This document shows positions 1-8,351 of a stretch of 19,828 nt of DNA, in pieces. This DNA comes from RGIG4576 sp964606575 (GTDB lineage Bacteria > Bacteroidota > Bacteroidia > Bacteroidales > Muribaculaceae), in NCBI GenBank assembly GCA_964606575.1, contig CAZSHA010000043.1, positions 1 to 19,828 on the forward strand, read 5' to 3'. A program made the translations under genes and the position numbers. The notes under the pieces are model-generated. The model was not told the origin of the DNA, did no database searches, and was given only the letters and a program-made list of their open reading frames with translations. Within the stretch, counting starts at the first letter, position 1; every line of letters starts with the position of its first letter.

Positions 1-113
1 ATACGACTTTCAATCTTTTTCTATCTTCCCGTGTCTACTTTTTCGGTAGCAACAGACGCGAAAATTCCTAAAACTTTGAGAAAAATAATCACTAATCTAT
101 AAACTTAATCATT

Positions 114-2183
114 ATGAAGAAATTTTTACTTTCAATCCTTTGCTTGATTAGCTTTATGGCTATCAACGCCGATGAAGTAGCTTTTGTTGCTGACGGAGCT
201 ACTTATGATGGTACTGCTTCAACAGTCACAATTGCAAATGGGGCTGCTGGCAACATCGTTGGTCTATCTTTTGGCAATGGCGATATCACTATCACTCACA
301 CCAAGATAAGCAGTAGCTCTTCTAACGTCACAAGCAATGCTGTACGTTGGTATCAAAGCGACATCATGACTTTCACTCCTGCATCAGGTGTAACCATCAC
401 TAAGATTGAAGCGATTATTGCATCTGGTTCTAAAGGAGCTTTTGCCGACAATGGCGTTGGAACTATAACAGGTACAGGAACCACCGCAGGTTCTTCTCTA
501 ACTTGGGAAGGTAGCACAACTAGTGCATTAGAACTTACTGCAGCAAAACAAGTGAGATTCTCTTATCTTACCGTAACCTACACAAAGGGTGTTGCAACCA
601 CTGTGGCAATCCCTACTTTCACTCCTGCATCAGGTGAGATCACAGCTGCCACTGAAATCTCTATCGCTTGTACCGACGAAGCCAATATCTATTACACTAT
701 CGACGGCACAGAACCTAGCGCAAGCAACGGAACTCTTTATGAAGCTCCTTTCACGCTTTCTGCCGACGCTACAGTTAAGGCTGTTGCAGTAGATCCAAAC
801 GGAACTCTTGCCAACAGTAACGTTGCTGAAGCTACTTACAAATTCCCAGTAGCTAATATCGCTGAATTTATCAGCAAGGCTAACTCTTATGCAACTACTA
901 TCAGCGGAGCGGTTACCGTTGTTGCTCAAGAAGGTTCTTACCTCTTCTTGCAAGATGCCACCGGCAAAATTGTTGCATTCGGTTCACTAGGCAACACCAC
1001 CTATAGCAATGGCGACCAACTTACAGGCGTTAAGGGTACTTACACCCGATATAACGGACTTCCTCAAATGACTCCAGAAACTGCAAGTTTCGGCACAGCT
1101 ACCACAGGCACTGCAGTAGAGCCTACCGTTATCACTCTAGACGCTCTTGCAGATACCGAGCTACTTACTTACGTGAAAGTAACAGGTGTTACCGTCCCTG
1201 AAAGCAGTAAATCATGCACAATCACAGATGCTACAGGAACAGCTACAATGTACAATTCAGCCGGTATCACCGTTACCACCGGAGAAAACTTGACCGTCGA
1301 AGGATTTGTAAGTTGCTATAACACAACAATCCAATTGTTGCCTATCAATATCACAAGTGCTTCCGGACTAAAAGTGGTAGAAGCACCTGTAATCAATCCT
1401 AATGGCGGTACAATAGCAAGCGATGCCGAAATCGAAATCACTTGTGCGACCGAAGGTGCATCTATTTATTACACTATCGACGGAACAGAGCCTAGCGCAG
1501 ATAACGGAACTCTTTATGAAGCTCCTTTCACTCTTTCTGCTGATGCTACCGTTAAGGCTATCGCTATTGCCGACGGTATGGCTAACAGCTCAGTTGCAGA
1601 AGCAGCTTTCACTTTAATGTCAGCAAACTTGAAGGTTGCCACTTTCAACTTCACCGACCCAACTTCATTGAATCCTGTACAAGAAGTACCTGCAACCGGT
1701 GGTGAAGTGGCTGTAAATGACGTTACATTCACTAACGGCGCAGTTTCTCTTACTTGTGCAAAGAATGATGCCACCACCGATTGCCGTCTATACAATAGTA
1801 GCGGAAGCATCACATTGAGAACTTATAAAAAATCAAGTAGCGGTACTACAGGTTCAACTATCACAATCACCGTGGCTAATGCTGCAATAACCAACATTTC
1901 ATTCAACGGTGCTACCAGCAGCAACTTTGAAGCTAACGTAGGTGAATTCTCAGGATCAACTTGGTCAGGCGAAGCATCTGAAGTTGTATTTACAACAATA
2001 GCGAATGCAACTATCAAGGACATCACTGTTACTTACGACACTACTACTGGTGTTGAGGAAACTCTTGTTGACGAGAACGCTCCAGTTGAATACTACAACT
2101 TGCAAGGTATGAAGGTGGCTAATCCTGAAAACGGATTGTTCATCAAGAAGCAAGGCAACAAAGCCACAAAAGTGGTTCTATAA
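114..2183 (+). CDS. Secreted multidomain protein with two chitobiase-C-terminal-like (CHB_HEX_C) repeats and a C-terminal tail
   Basis: A 689-aa exported protein. Residues 1-19 form a signal peptide (KK, hydrophobic core, likely cleavage INA|DE). The order appears symmetric: a beta-rich segment (about 21-160), a CHB_HEX_C-type domain (about 164-245, with YYTIDGTEPS), an OB-fold-like segment (about 248-418, with SYLFLQDATGKIVAF), a second CHB_HEX_C-type domain (about 421-506), and a second beta-rich segment (about 507-650) resembling the first. It ends in a YYNLQGMKV...NGLFI tail, as on many Bacteroidales secreted proteins related to sorting tails. No catalytic domain is recognisable. CHB_HEX_C domains are usually accessory modules in surface glycan-active proteins, so a surface or adhesive role is inferred. 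The start is the ATG directly before the signal peptide. A terminator follows it, so it is probably monocistronic. Confidence 0.85.
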   Translation: MKKFLLSILCLISFMAINADEVAFVADGATYDGTASTVTIANGAAGNIVGLSFGNGDITITHTKISSSSSNVTSNAVRWYQSDIMTFTPASGVTITKIEAIIASGSKGAFADNGVGTITGTGTTAGSSLTWEGSTTSALELTAAKQVRFSYLTVTYTKGVATTVAIPTFTPASGEITAATEISIACTDEANIYYTIDGTEPSASNGTLYEAPFTLSADATVKAVAVDPNGTLANSNVAEATYKFPVANIAEFISKANSYATTISGAVTVVAQEGSYLFLQDATGKIVAFGSLGNTTYSNGDQLTGVKGTYTRYNGLPQMTPETASFGTATTGTAVEPTVITLDALADTELLTYVKVTGVTVPESSKSCTITDATGTATMYNSAGITVTTGENLTVEGFVSCYNTTIQLLPINITSASGLKVVEAPVINPNGGTIASDAEIEITCATEGASIYYTIDGTEPSADNGTLYEAPFTLSADATVKAIAIADGMANSSVAEAAFTLMSANLKVATFNFTDPTSLNPVQEVPATGGEVAVNDVTFTNGAVSLTCAKNDATTDCRLYNSSGSITLRTYKKSSSGTTGSTITITVANAAITNISFNGATSSNFEANVGEFSGSTWSGEASEVVFTTIANATIKDITVTYDTTTGVEETLVDENAPVEYYNLQGMKVANPENGLFIKKQGNKATKVVL
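690..782 (+). repeat. Intragenic direct repeat, copy 1 (CHB_HEX_C core)
   Basis: This 93-bp stretch matches 1467-1559 at 84 of 93 positions by my manual alignment, at an offset of 777 bp. It encodes the YYTIDGTEPS...LYEAPFTLSADATVKA core of the first CHB_HEX_C-type domain. Most differences are silent. Confidence 0.85.
1467..1559 (+). repeat. Intragenic direct repeat, copy 2 (CHB_HEX_C core)
   Basis: Second copy of the repeat at 690-782, in the same reading frame. It encodes the core of the second CHB_HEX_C-type domain. Confidence 0.85.
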
Positions 2184-2210
2184 TCCTAGAATCTAGAAAA
2201 TACCTATTTA

Positions 2211-2243
2211 TGGGCTATGCACGAAAATGCGTAGCCCATTTTT
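2211..2243 (+). terminator. Rho-independent terminator after the CHB_HEX_C protein
   Basis: Arms TGGGCTATGC (2211-2220) and GCGTAGCCCA (2229-2238) form a 10-bp stem with one G-T wobble and an 8-nt loop, followed directly by five T. It separates the first gene from the glutaminyl cyclase. Confidence 0.85.
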
Positions 2244-2288
2244 GTTTATCAGTTGAGTGGTGCTTCCCTAGCCTTGTGAAACAACGGT

Positions 2289-2319
2289 TTGGATGTGTGG
2301 CAGAAAAAGTCTATTTTTG
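2289..2319 (+). promoter_or_regulatory. Bacteroidota promoter for the glutaminyl cyclase gene
   Basis: The -7 box TATTTTTG (2312-2319) fits TAnnTTTG. A -33 TTG lies at 2289-2291, 20 nt upstream, within the normal spacing. The predicted transcript start is near 2326, before the ATG at 2347. Confidence 0.7.
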
Positions 2320-2346
2320 TAACTAGTTTAAACAATAGTGCGAATT

Positions 2347-3339
2347 ATGGTAAAATATCAAAATATGCTTCTGGCAATGGCTCTTTCTCTGGTGATGCTT
2401 GGAAGCTGTTCTTCTACACAGAAAACAAACGAATCTCACGGCACAGCCGCTACCGACACTTTAACGCAAGTTATGGATTTCAACTCCGACAGCGCTTATT
2501 CGTTCGTAAAGGCTCAATGCGACTTCGGAGAGCGTGTCCCCAACACCGAGGCGCACCGACGTTGCGGCGACTATCTTATCGAGAAACTGCAACAATACGG
2601 AGCTAATATCATAGTGCAATCGCCAACACTTACCGCATTCGACGGCACTAAGCTGAAATCACGCAATATCATAGGCGAATTTGCCCCTGATGCTTCACGA
2701 CGCATATTGCTTATGGCTCATTGGGATTGCCGTCCGTGGGCTGACAGCGACCCCGACCCAAAGAATCACAAGAAGCCTGTAATGGGGGCTAACGACGGAG
2801 CTTCGGGAGTGGGCGTGTTGCTGGAAATAGCCCGCTTGATTCAAGAGAAGCAGCCTAATGTGGGCATCGACATCCTATTTGCAGATGCTGAAGACTGGGG
2901 CGACAATAGCGGAAGCGGCGACACCGAAAATACTTGGGCTCTAGGCACTCAATACTGGACATCCAATCCTCACCGCATGGGATATAAGCCTATTTTCGGC
3001 ATCTTGCTTGATATGGTGGGCGCTAAAGGCTCAAAATTCTACCATGAGGCTTACTCTAAATATTACGCTCCAGCCGTATTAAAAGAGGTGTGGAACATGG
3101 CAGAGCGAAGCGGATATAGCGACTACTTCACGCAAGACGAAGGCGGAGCTATCACCGACGACCACGTGTTTGTGAACCGCATAGGAATCCCCACAATCGA
3201 CATCATAGCGATGGATAAAACTTCGGCTAACGGATTTTTCCCTTACTGGCACACGGTGAACGACACAATGGAGAACATAGACCCTGCCGTACTCAAAGCT
3301 GTGGGGCAAACTCTCACCAACCTAATCTACTCTTACTAA
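2347..3339 (+). CDS. Glutaminyl-peptide cyclotransferase (glutaminyl cyclase), M28-fold lipoprotein
   Basis: Predicted to convert N-terminal glutamine of exported proteins to pyroglutamate, releasing ammonia, in the periplasm or at the outer membrane. Residues 1-20 are a lipoprotein signal ending LGS|C21. The M28 fold follows, with HWD (125-127), Zn ligand Asp150 in GANDGASG, the pair Glu182-Asp183 (DAEDWG), Asp222 (LLDMVG), TDDH near 271-273 and FPYWHT with Trp301-His302. TDDHVFVNRIGIP and YWHTVNDT match the mammalian type II cyclase pattern rather than an aminopeptidase. At 330 aa it has the usual length. The ATG at 2347 was preferred to the in-frame GTG at 2338 because it leaves a short N-region before the signal. 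The prolyl oligopeptidase follows after 34 nt, probably on the same transcript. An M28 aminopeptidase is the alternative and is less likely. Confidence 0.85.
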   Translation: MVKYQNMLLAMALSLVMLGSCSSTQKTNESHGTAATDTLTQVMDFNSDSAYSFVKAQCDFGERVPNTEAHRRCGDYLIEKLQQYGANIIVQSPTLTAFDGTKLKSRNIIGEFAPDASRRILLMAHWDCRPWADSDPDPKNHKKPVMGANDGASGVGVLLEIARLIQEKQPNVGIDILFADAEDWGDNSGSGDTENTWALGTQYWTSNPHRMGYKPIFGILLDMVGAKGSKFYHEAYSKYYAPAVLKEVWNMAERSGYSDYFTQDEGGAITDDHVFVNRIGIPTIDIIAMDKTSANGFFPYWHTVNDTMENIDPAVLKAVGQTLTNLIYSY

Positions 3340-3373
3340 AAATATAGACAACAACAATTTTTAAATTTAAAAT

Positions 3374-5503
3374 ATGAAGAAAACAGCTATTATGACAGGT
3401 ATTATCTTAGGGGCAGGGGCTTCAGCTTGCCTTGTAGGATGCAACGGTCAAGCCAAGCTAGACTATCCTGAAACTAAAACGGTCGACACCACCGATGTGT
3501 ACTTCGGAACACAAGTAGCCGATCCTTATCGTTGGCTGGAAGACGACAATTCCGCCGAAACAGCCGAGTGGGTGAAAGCTCAAAACGCAGTGACCGATTC
3601 CTATCTTGAAAAGATTCCTTTCCGCAACACGTTGAAAGAGAAACTTACCGCCTTATCCAACTATGAGAAAATGGGTACGCCTTGGAAAGAAGAAGGCAAA
3701 TACTACTATTTAAAGAACAACGGCTTACAAAACCAAAGCGTTCTTTATGAATGCGACTCAATGGACGGCGAGCCACGCATTGTGCTTGACCCTAACAAAT
3801 TGAGCGACGACGGCACAGTATCTTTAGGCTCTTTCAGTTTCTCAAAAGACAGGAAATACCTAGCCTACGTGATTTCACGCAGCGGAAGCGACTGGAATGA
3901 AATCTACGTTATGGATGCCGCTACCGGCAAGATGCTCGACGACCACATTGTATGGGCTAAGTTCACAGGCGTGAGCTGGCAAGGCGACGGATTCTATTAC
4001 AGCGCCTACGATGCTCCAGCCGACGGTAAAGGCTTATCGGCAAAGAACGAGTTCCAAAAGATTTACTACCACAAGATAGGCACGCCGCAATCGGAAGACC
4101 GACTAGAATACATGAACAAGGAACATCCGCTACGCTTCTATTCGGTGGGACTTGTTAACGACGAACGCTTCATCTGCCTATATGAAGGCGACGGTGAAGG
4201 CAGCGCAATCTACATCAAGGACTTGAAAGCCGCCAACCCTAAATATGTGTGCATAGCCGAAGACATGTCGAAAGACAACAGCATCGTGACTGCCAACGAC
4301 GAACGAATACTAATAAAGACCAACGACGGCGCACCTAACTACAAAGTGCTATCGTTTGACGTGAACAACCTTGGCGTGGGCAAAGGCAAGGTGATTATCC
4401 CTGAATGCGAGCATCTGCTAGAAAGCGTGAGTGCCGCCGGCGACAAACTTATCACCACCTACATGGAGAATATCGCCAACCACGTCTACCTACACAACTA
4501 CAACGGAGAGAAGATAAGAGAAATCAAGATGCCTACAGTAGGCTCTGCTTATATATCATCTAGCCGCAAGCACAACGAGGTGTTCTATTCATTCTCGTCT
4601 TACACTTTCCCAGGCACTATTTATAAATATGACATAGAGAACGACAAATCGACACTCGTATTCACTCCGAAAGTCGATTTCAACCCCGAAGACTACGTGA
4701 CCGAGCAAATCACTTATCCAAGCAAGGACAGCACTATGGTGAACATGTTCATCACTTATAAGAAAGGGTTAGAACGCAACGGCAAGAATCCAGTGTTCCT
4801 TTATGGCTACGGAGGATTCAACATCAGTCTGAATCCCGGATTTAGCGCAATGCGTATTCCGTTCATACAGAGCGGTGGCATATATGCCGTGGCTAACTTG
4901 CGTGGCGGTGGCGAATTTGGCGAGAAATGGCATAAGGCTGGAACTAAGTTAAACAAGCAGAACGTGTTCGACGACTTCATCGCCGCAGCCGAGTACCTTG
5001 TAAAAGAGAACTACACTTCGCCCGAACATATCGCTATCAACGGCGGATCTAACGGCGGCCTGCTTGTGGGTGCTGTCGCAAACCAGCGTCCCGACCTATT
5101 CCGTGTAGCTGTTCCGCAAGTGGGCGTGATGGATATGCTCCGTTATCACAAGTTCACCATCGGTTGGAACTGGGCTAGCGACTACGGTCGCAGCGACGAC
5201 AACGAAGAAATGTTCAAGTACCTATATGCTTATTCACCGTTGCACAATATCAAGAACGACGGCACTAAATACCCTGCAATCATGGTCACCACAGCCGACC
5301 ACGACGACCGTGTAGTGCCAGCGCACTCATTCAAATATGCGGCAACGCTACAAGCATCCGACACTGGCGACCAGCCTAAGATTATCCGCATCGACAGCAA
5401 AGCGGGTCACGGCGGCGGAAAGCCTATAGCAAAAGTGATTGAAGAACAAACCGACATCTGGTCATTCATCATGTACAATCTAGGCATCACGCCTAAGAAA
5501 TAA
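3374..5503 (+). CDS. Prolyl oligopeptidase (S9A family serine peptidase), lipoprotein
   Basis: A 709-aa serine peptidase that cleaves short peptides after proline. Residues 1-22 form a lipoprotein signal ending LVG|C23, so the enzyme is membrane-anchored outside the cytoplasm, unlike the cytosolic mammalian enzyme. An N-terminal segment with YRWLED precedes a beta-propeller (about 80-420) that restricts access to oligopeptides. The alpha/beta-hydrolase domain carries GGSNGG with nucleophile Ser559, DHDDRVVP with acid Asp645, and GHGGG with His679. ANLRGGGEFGEKWH is the S9A signature. Length is typical and the triad is complete. It lies 34 nt downstream of the glutaminyl cyclase gene with no promoter box seen between them, and a strong terminator follows. 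It probably contributes to peptide use by an asaccharolytic or mucosal lifestyle (inference). Confidence 0.93.
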   Translation: MKKTAIMTGIILGAGASACLVGCNGQAKLDYPETKTVDTTDVYFGTQVADPYRWLEDDNSAETAEWVKAQNAVTDSYLEKIPFRNTLKEKLTALSNYEKMGTPWKEEGKYYYLKNNGLQNQSVLYECDSMDGEPRIVLDPNKLSDDGTVSLGSFSFSKDRKYLAYVISRSGSDWNEIYVMDAATGKMLDDHIVWAKFTGVSWQGDGFYYSAYDAPADGKGLSAKNEFQKIYYHKIGTPQSEDRLEYMNKEHPLRFYSVGLVNDERFICLYEGDGEGSAIYIKDLKAANPKYVCIAEDMSKDNSIVTANDERILIKTNDGAPNYKVLSFDVNNLGVGKGKVIIPECEHLLESVSAAGDKLITTYMENIANHVYLHNYNGEKIREIKMPTVGSAYISSSRKHNEVFYSFSSYTFPGTIYKYDIENDKSTLVFTPKVDFNPEDYVTEQITYPSKDSTMVNMFITYKKGLERNGKNPVFLYGYGGFNISLNPGFSAMRIPFIQSGGIYAVANLRGGGEFGEKWHKAGTKLNKQNVFDDFIAAAEYLVKENYTSPEHIAINGGSNGGLLVGAVANQRPDLFRVAVPQVGVMDMLRYHKFTIGWNWASDYGRSDDNEEMFKYLYAYSPLHNIKNDGTKYPAIMVTTADHDDRVVPAHSFKYAATLQASDTGDQPKIIRIDSKAGHGGGKPIAKVIEEQTDIWSFIMYNLGITPKK

Positions 5504-5524
5504 GATACTGGATTAAAAGTAACT

Positions 5525-5564
5525 ATCCCCAAAAATGTTTTACCCGACTTTTTTGGGGATTTTC
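5525..5564 (+). terminator. Rho-independent terminator after the prolyl oligopeptidase
   Basis: Arms ATCCCCAAAAA (5525-5535) and TTTTTGGGGAT (5550-5560) form an 11-bp stem with a 14-nt loop. It is followed by TTTTCTTGTTTT, which also contains the -33 box of the next promoter. Confidence 0.8.
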
Positions 5565-5595
5565 TTGTTTTCTTGGGGCAAAGAGGTTAAATTTG
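5565..5595 (+). promoter_or_regulatory. Bacteroidota promoter for pyrH-frr
   Basis: -33 TTG at 5565-5567, a 20-nt spacer, then -7 TAAATTTG at 5588-5595, a full match to TAnnTTTG. The ATG of pyrH is 16 nt downstream, so the leader is very short. Confidence 0.7.
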
Positions 5596-5611
5596 TCAAA
5601 ACATTATTAAG

Positions 5612-6322
5612 ATGGCACAAAAGTATAAAAGAATTTTGCTTAAATTGAGCGGGGAATCGCTCATGGGGGCTCAAGGATATGGCATTGACGCTCAACGTGT
5701 GAACGACTATGCCGAACAAATCAAAGAAATAGCGCAAAGCGGCGTAGAAATAGGTATCGTGATAGGCGGAGGCAACATATTCCGCGGGCTATCGGGAGCG
5801 GCTAAAGGCGTAGACCGTGTAAAAGGCGACCAAATGGGCATGCTAGCCACCGTAATCAATTCGTTGGCTCTTAGCTCGGCACTTGAAACAGCGGGACAAC
5901 CGGCGCAGGTGTTCACAGCGATAAACATGTTCCCTATCGGCGAACATTACAGCAAATGGAAAGCTATTGATGCCATGAAAGCAGGCAAGGTGGCTATTAT
6001 GGCCGGAGGCACCGGCAACCCATTCTTCACCACCGACACAGGCTCATCGCTTCGAGGTATCGAAATCGAAGCCGACGTGATGCTTAAAGGCACTCGTGTC
6101 GACGGAATTTATACTGCCGACCCGGAAAAAGATCCAACCGCCACCAAGTTCGACAAAATCACTTACGACGAAGTTTACACTCGCGGCTTGAAGGTGATGG
6201 ACTTGACAGCTACCGCAATGTGCAAGGAGAACCACTTGCCGATAATCGTGTTCGACATGGACACTAAAGGCAACCTAAAGAAAGTGCTTGACGGAGAACC
6301 TATAGGCACATTGGTATACTAG
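5612..6322 (+). CDS. pyrH: UMP kinase (uridylate kinase)
   Basis: Phosphorylates UMP to UDP with ATP in the cytoplasm, the committed step from UMP to all other pyrimidine nucleotides. At 236 aa it has the usual bacterial length. It is of the amino-acid-kinase fold and unrelated to eukaryotic UMP/CMP kinases. Signatures are KLSGESLMG near the N-terminus, GGGNIFRG (52-59), GDQMGMLAT (from 72), TGNPFFTTDT (134-143) and ADVMLKGTRVDGIYTADP. The start ATG directly precedes the conserved first strand and lies just after a good promoter. The neighbour frr is 56 nt downstream, and this gene pair is conserved across many bacteria. Confidence 0.97.
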   Translation: MAQKYKRILLKLSGESLMGAQGYGIDAQRVNDYAEQIKEIAQSGVEIGIVIGGGNIFRGLSGAAKGVDRVKGDQMGMLATVINSLALSSALETAGQPAQVFTAINMFPIGEHYSKWKAIDAMKAGKVAIMAGGTGNPFFTTDTGSSLRGIEIEADVMLKGTRVDGIYTADPEKDPTATKFDKITYDEVYTRGLKVMDLTATAMCKENHLPIIVFDMDTKGNLKKVLDGEPIGTLVY

Positions 6323-6378
6323 GAATACATCGCAACACCTGAAAATTTAGAATCAAATAATTAAAAATACATATAACT

Positions 6379-6939
6379 ATGAGCGAAGTTAAAGATTTCT
6401 TGAATCCTGCCGAAGAAAAAATGGAATTGGCAGTAGAATACCTAGGCGAAGCACTAGACCACATACGAGCAGGAAAAGCTAACGCAAAAATCCTAGACGG
6501 AATACGTGTTGAATACTACGGCAGCAATGTGCCTATCAGCAACGTGGCTAACGTGTCGGTGCCTGATGCCCGCACCATAGCTATCACCCCATGGGAAAAA
6601 TCTATGTTCAAAGAGATTGAAAAGGCTATCATTAACTCCGAGCTAGGAATCACCCCAGAAAACAACGGTGAGGTTATCCGCCTTTGCATACCTCCATTGA
6701 CAGAGGAACGACGTAAACAGCTTGTAAAGCAATCGAAGAACGAAGCCGAACAAGCTAGAATATCGGTACGCAACGCGCGCCGTGACGCAATCGAAGGCTT
6801 GAAGAAAGCTATCAAGAACGGTATGCCTGAAGATGTATCAAAAGACGGTGAGGACAAGGCTCAAAAGATGCACGACAAGTTCATGAAACGCATCGACGAC
6901 ATCTTTGCCGCAAAGGAGAAGGAAATCCTAACAGTCTAA
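6379..6939 (+). CDS. frr: Ribosome recycling factor
   Basis: Splits post-termination ribosomes together with elongation factor G, freeing subunits for a new round of translation. At 186 aa it has the standard length. The N-terminal helix (PAEEKMELAVEYL), the HIRAGKANAKILDGIRVEYYG segment leading into the beta domain, and the long C-terminal helices with PPLTEERRKQLVKQSKNEAEQARISVRNARRDA are all diagnostic. It is the second gene of the pyrH operon, and a hairpin follows. Confidence 0.97.
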   Translation: MSEVKDFLNPAEEKMELAVEYLGEALDHIRAGKANAKILDGIRVEYYGSNVPISNVANVSVPDARTIAITPWEKSMFKEIEKAIINSELGITPENNGEVIRLCIPPLTEERRKQLVKQSKNEAEQARISVRNARRDAIEGLKKAIKNGMPEDVSKDGEDKAQKMHDKFMKRIDDIFAAKEKEILTV

Positions 6940-6984
6940 TAGAACCGCGCAAGGCTTTCAGCCAAGCAGCGTTCAATAGAATAA

Positions 6985-7030
6985 AATCAGCCGAAATTGG
7001 AAGTTTCCAATCTCGGCTGATTCCTTTTGT
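6985..7030. terminator. Terminator hairpin between convergent frr and M56 genes
   Basis: A 38-nt near-perfect hairpin. Outer arms AATCAGCCGA (6985-6994) and TCGGCTGATT (7013-7022), inner arms ATTGGAA and TTCCAAT, with one internal mismatch and a 2-nt centre. CCTTTTG follows on the plus strand and a T-rich tract follows on the minus strand, so it may serve both genes. Confidence 0.8.
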
Positions 7031-7066
7031 AAAACTAAAAATCTACTCCGCTTTATTCCTATACTT

Positions 7067-8332
7067 TCACTTAGCAGAAGGAATCTTAAACATTACAGGC
7101 AAAGTGTACCACACGTCAACAGGCTCTCCGCCCTTTGTCCCAGGCTTAAACTTCGGCAAAGACTTGACTAGCCTCATTGCTTCTGAATCAAGTGAGGATT
7201 CTAAGCCTTTCATGACTTTAACTTCATCTACAGTCCCATCAGCTTTGACCACAAATCGGACAATCACAGTACCTTGCACTCCGTTTTTCTTAGCATCCTC
7301 CGGATATTTCAGATTCTCCTTAAGATACTTCATCATTGCGCCATTACCGCCAGGAAACTCCGGCATCACCTCAACCACTTTATAAGCCTTATCTACATCC
7401 TTATCACTGCTTACGGCAGACAATCCCTTAGAAGTCGACTCTGCATTCGTGGTAGAAGCCACGCTATCTATATTGCTACCTATCACTAGCATAGCGACCA
7501 ATGGCAATAGCAACAAATATTTTGCCATGCCGATTCCTTTTGTACGTTTTTTGTTCATCATCTTAATACGTTCTTTTAAAGGTAAAACATTAAAATTGTT
7601 ATATAAATTTGCTGCAGCCTTTTGATAAGTCAGTCCCAACAAGTGATACTGATAGTTCTTGGTGTCATAGCCCTCGCTGATAACTCGGTGATCGGCCATA
7701 TACTCTAGATTGTTGCGTATCTCGTTCTTGACAAGCCACATAAACGGATTGTACCAGAACACCATGCACGCCAACTCGCCCAAAATCACGTCAAGCGAGT
7801 GGTATTGTCTGGCATGAGCCTGCTCATGTGCCAATATCTCCCTCAACTCTTCACGCGCATGCGATTCGGGATTGATAAATATTATCTTGAAAAAGGAGAA
7901 CGGCGCCGCCTTCTTATCCAATATGCACACCCGCACACCTTCAATCTCCCGTTTCTCGCTCTTAACGTAAAGGCGTAAAATACTCGCCAATTGCGACAGA
8001 AAACGCAACATAAGCAAAGAGAGAACCGCCCAATACATAATACCGCACCAGCTCATAGCCACCGAATGCCAATCAGCAGTAGAAGCCGCATCTCCACCTA
8101 TCACCACTTCGGGTAAGACAATATTGGCGTAAACCTCTGCCATGCCTTTCACCGCTACGCTCTGCCCTATCCACGAGCCGCAATTTATTAGCGGTAACGT
8201 TATCGACACCATTATAAAGGCAAGCAACGCCACACGTCGCCATGTGAAAAACGTATCTCGGCACAACAGCAGCTTATAAAAGGCATAGAATAGGGCGATA
8301 GCCACATTCACTTTCAATAAATATGCAATCAT
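7067..8332 (-). CDS. M56 (BlaR1-like) membrane metalloprotease with a C-terminal TonB domain
   Basis: A 421-aa inner-membrane signalling protease. Hydrophobic segments lie near residues 4-20, 33-50, 93-113 and 271-287. The zinc site is HEQAH (169-173), with Glu210 in NNLEYMADH as likely third ligand, so the protease looks intact. BlaR1 relatives cleave a BlaI/MecI repressor after an outside signal. Here the outside portion after the last helix is not a penicillin-binding domain but a TonB C-terminal domain (about 322-417, MPEFPGG to WYTLPVMF). Such M56-TonB fusions are common in Bacteroidota, and their signal is unknown to me. The start is 19 nt after the blaI stop, so the two genes form an operon. 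Its KMMNKKRTKGIGMAKYLLLLPL junction resembles the start of the upstream TonB-repeat genes. Confidence 0.88.
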   Translation of the reverse strand: MIAYLLKVNVAIALFYAFYKLLLCRDTFFTWRRVALLAFIMVSITLPLINCGSWIGQSVAVKGMAEVYANIVLPEVVIGGDAASTADWHSVAMSWCGIMYWAVLSLLMLRFLSQLASILRLYVKSEKREIEGVRVCILDKKAAPFSFFKIIFINPESHAREELREILAHEQAHARQYHSLDVILGELACMVFWYNPFMWLVKNEIRNNLEYMADHRVISEGYDTKNYQYHLLGLTYQKAAANLYNNFNVLPLKERIKMMNKKRTKGIGMAKYLLLLPLVAMLVIGSNIDSVASTTNAESTSKGLSAVSSDKDVDKAYKVVEVMPEFPGGNGAMMKYLKENLKYPEDAKKNGVQGTVIVRFVVKADGTVDEVKVMKGLESSLDSEAMRLVKSLPKFKPGTKGGEPVDVWYTLPVMFKIPSAK

Positions 8333-8351
8333 AATAGTATAAATTTAGGTG

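Noticed and set aside
1514..2026. Minus-strand ORFs inside the CHB_HEX_C protein gene
   Set aside because: Low-complexity shadows of the plus-strand codons, with no promoter or conserved motif.
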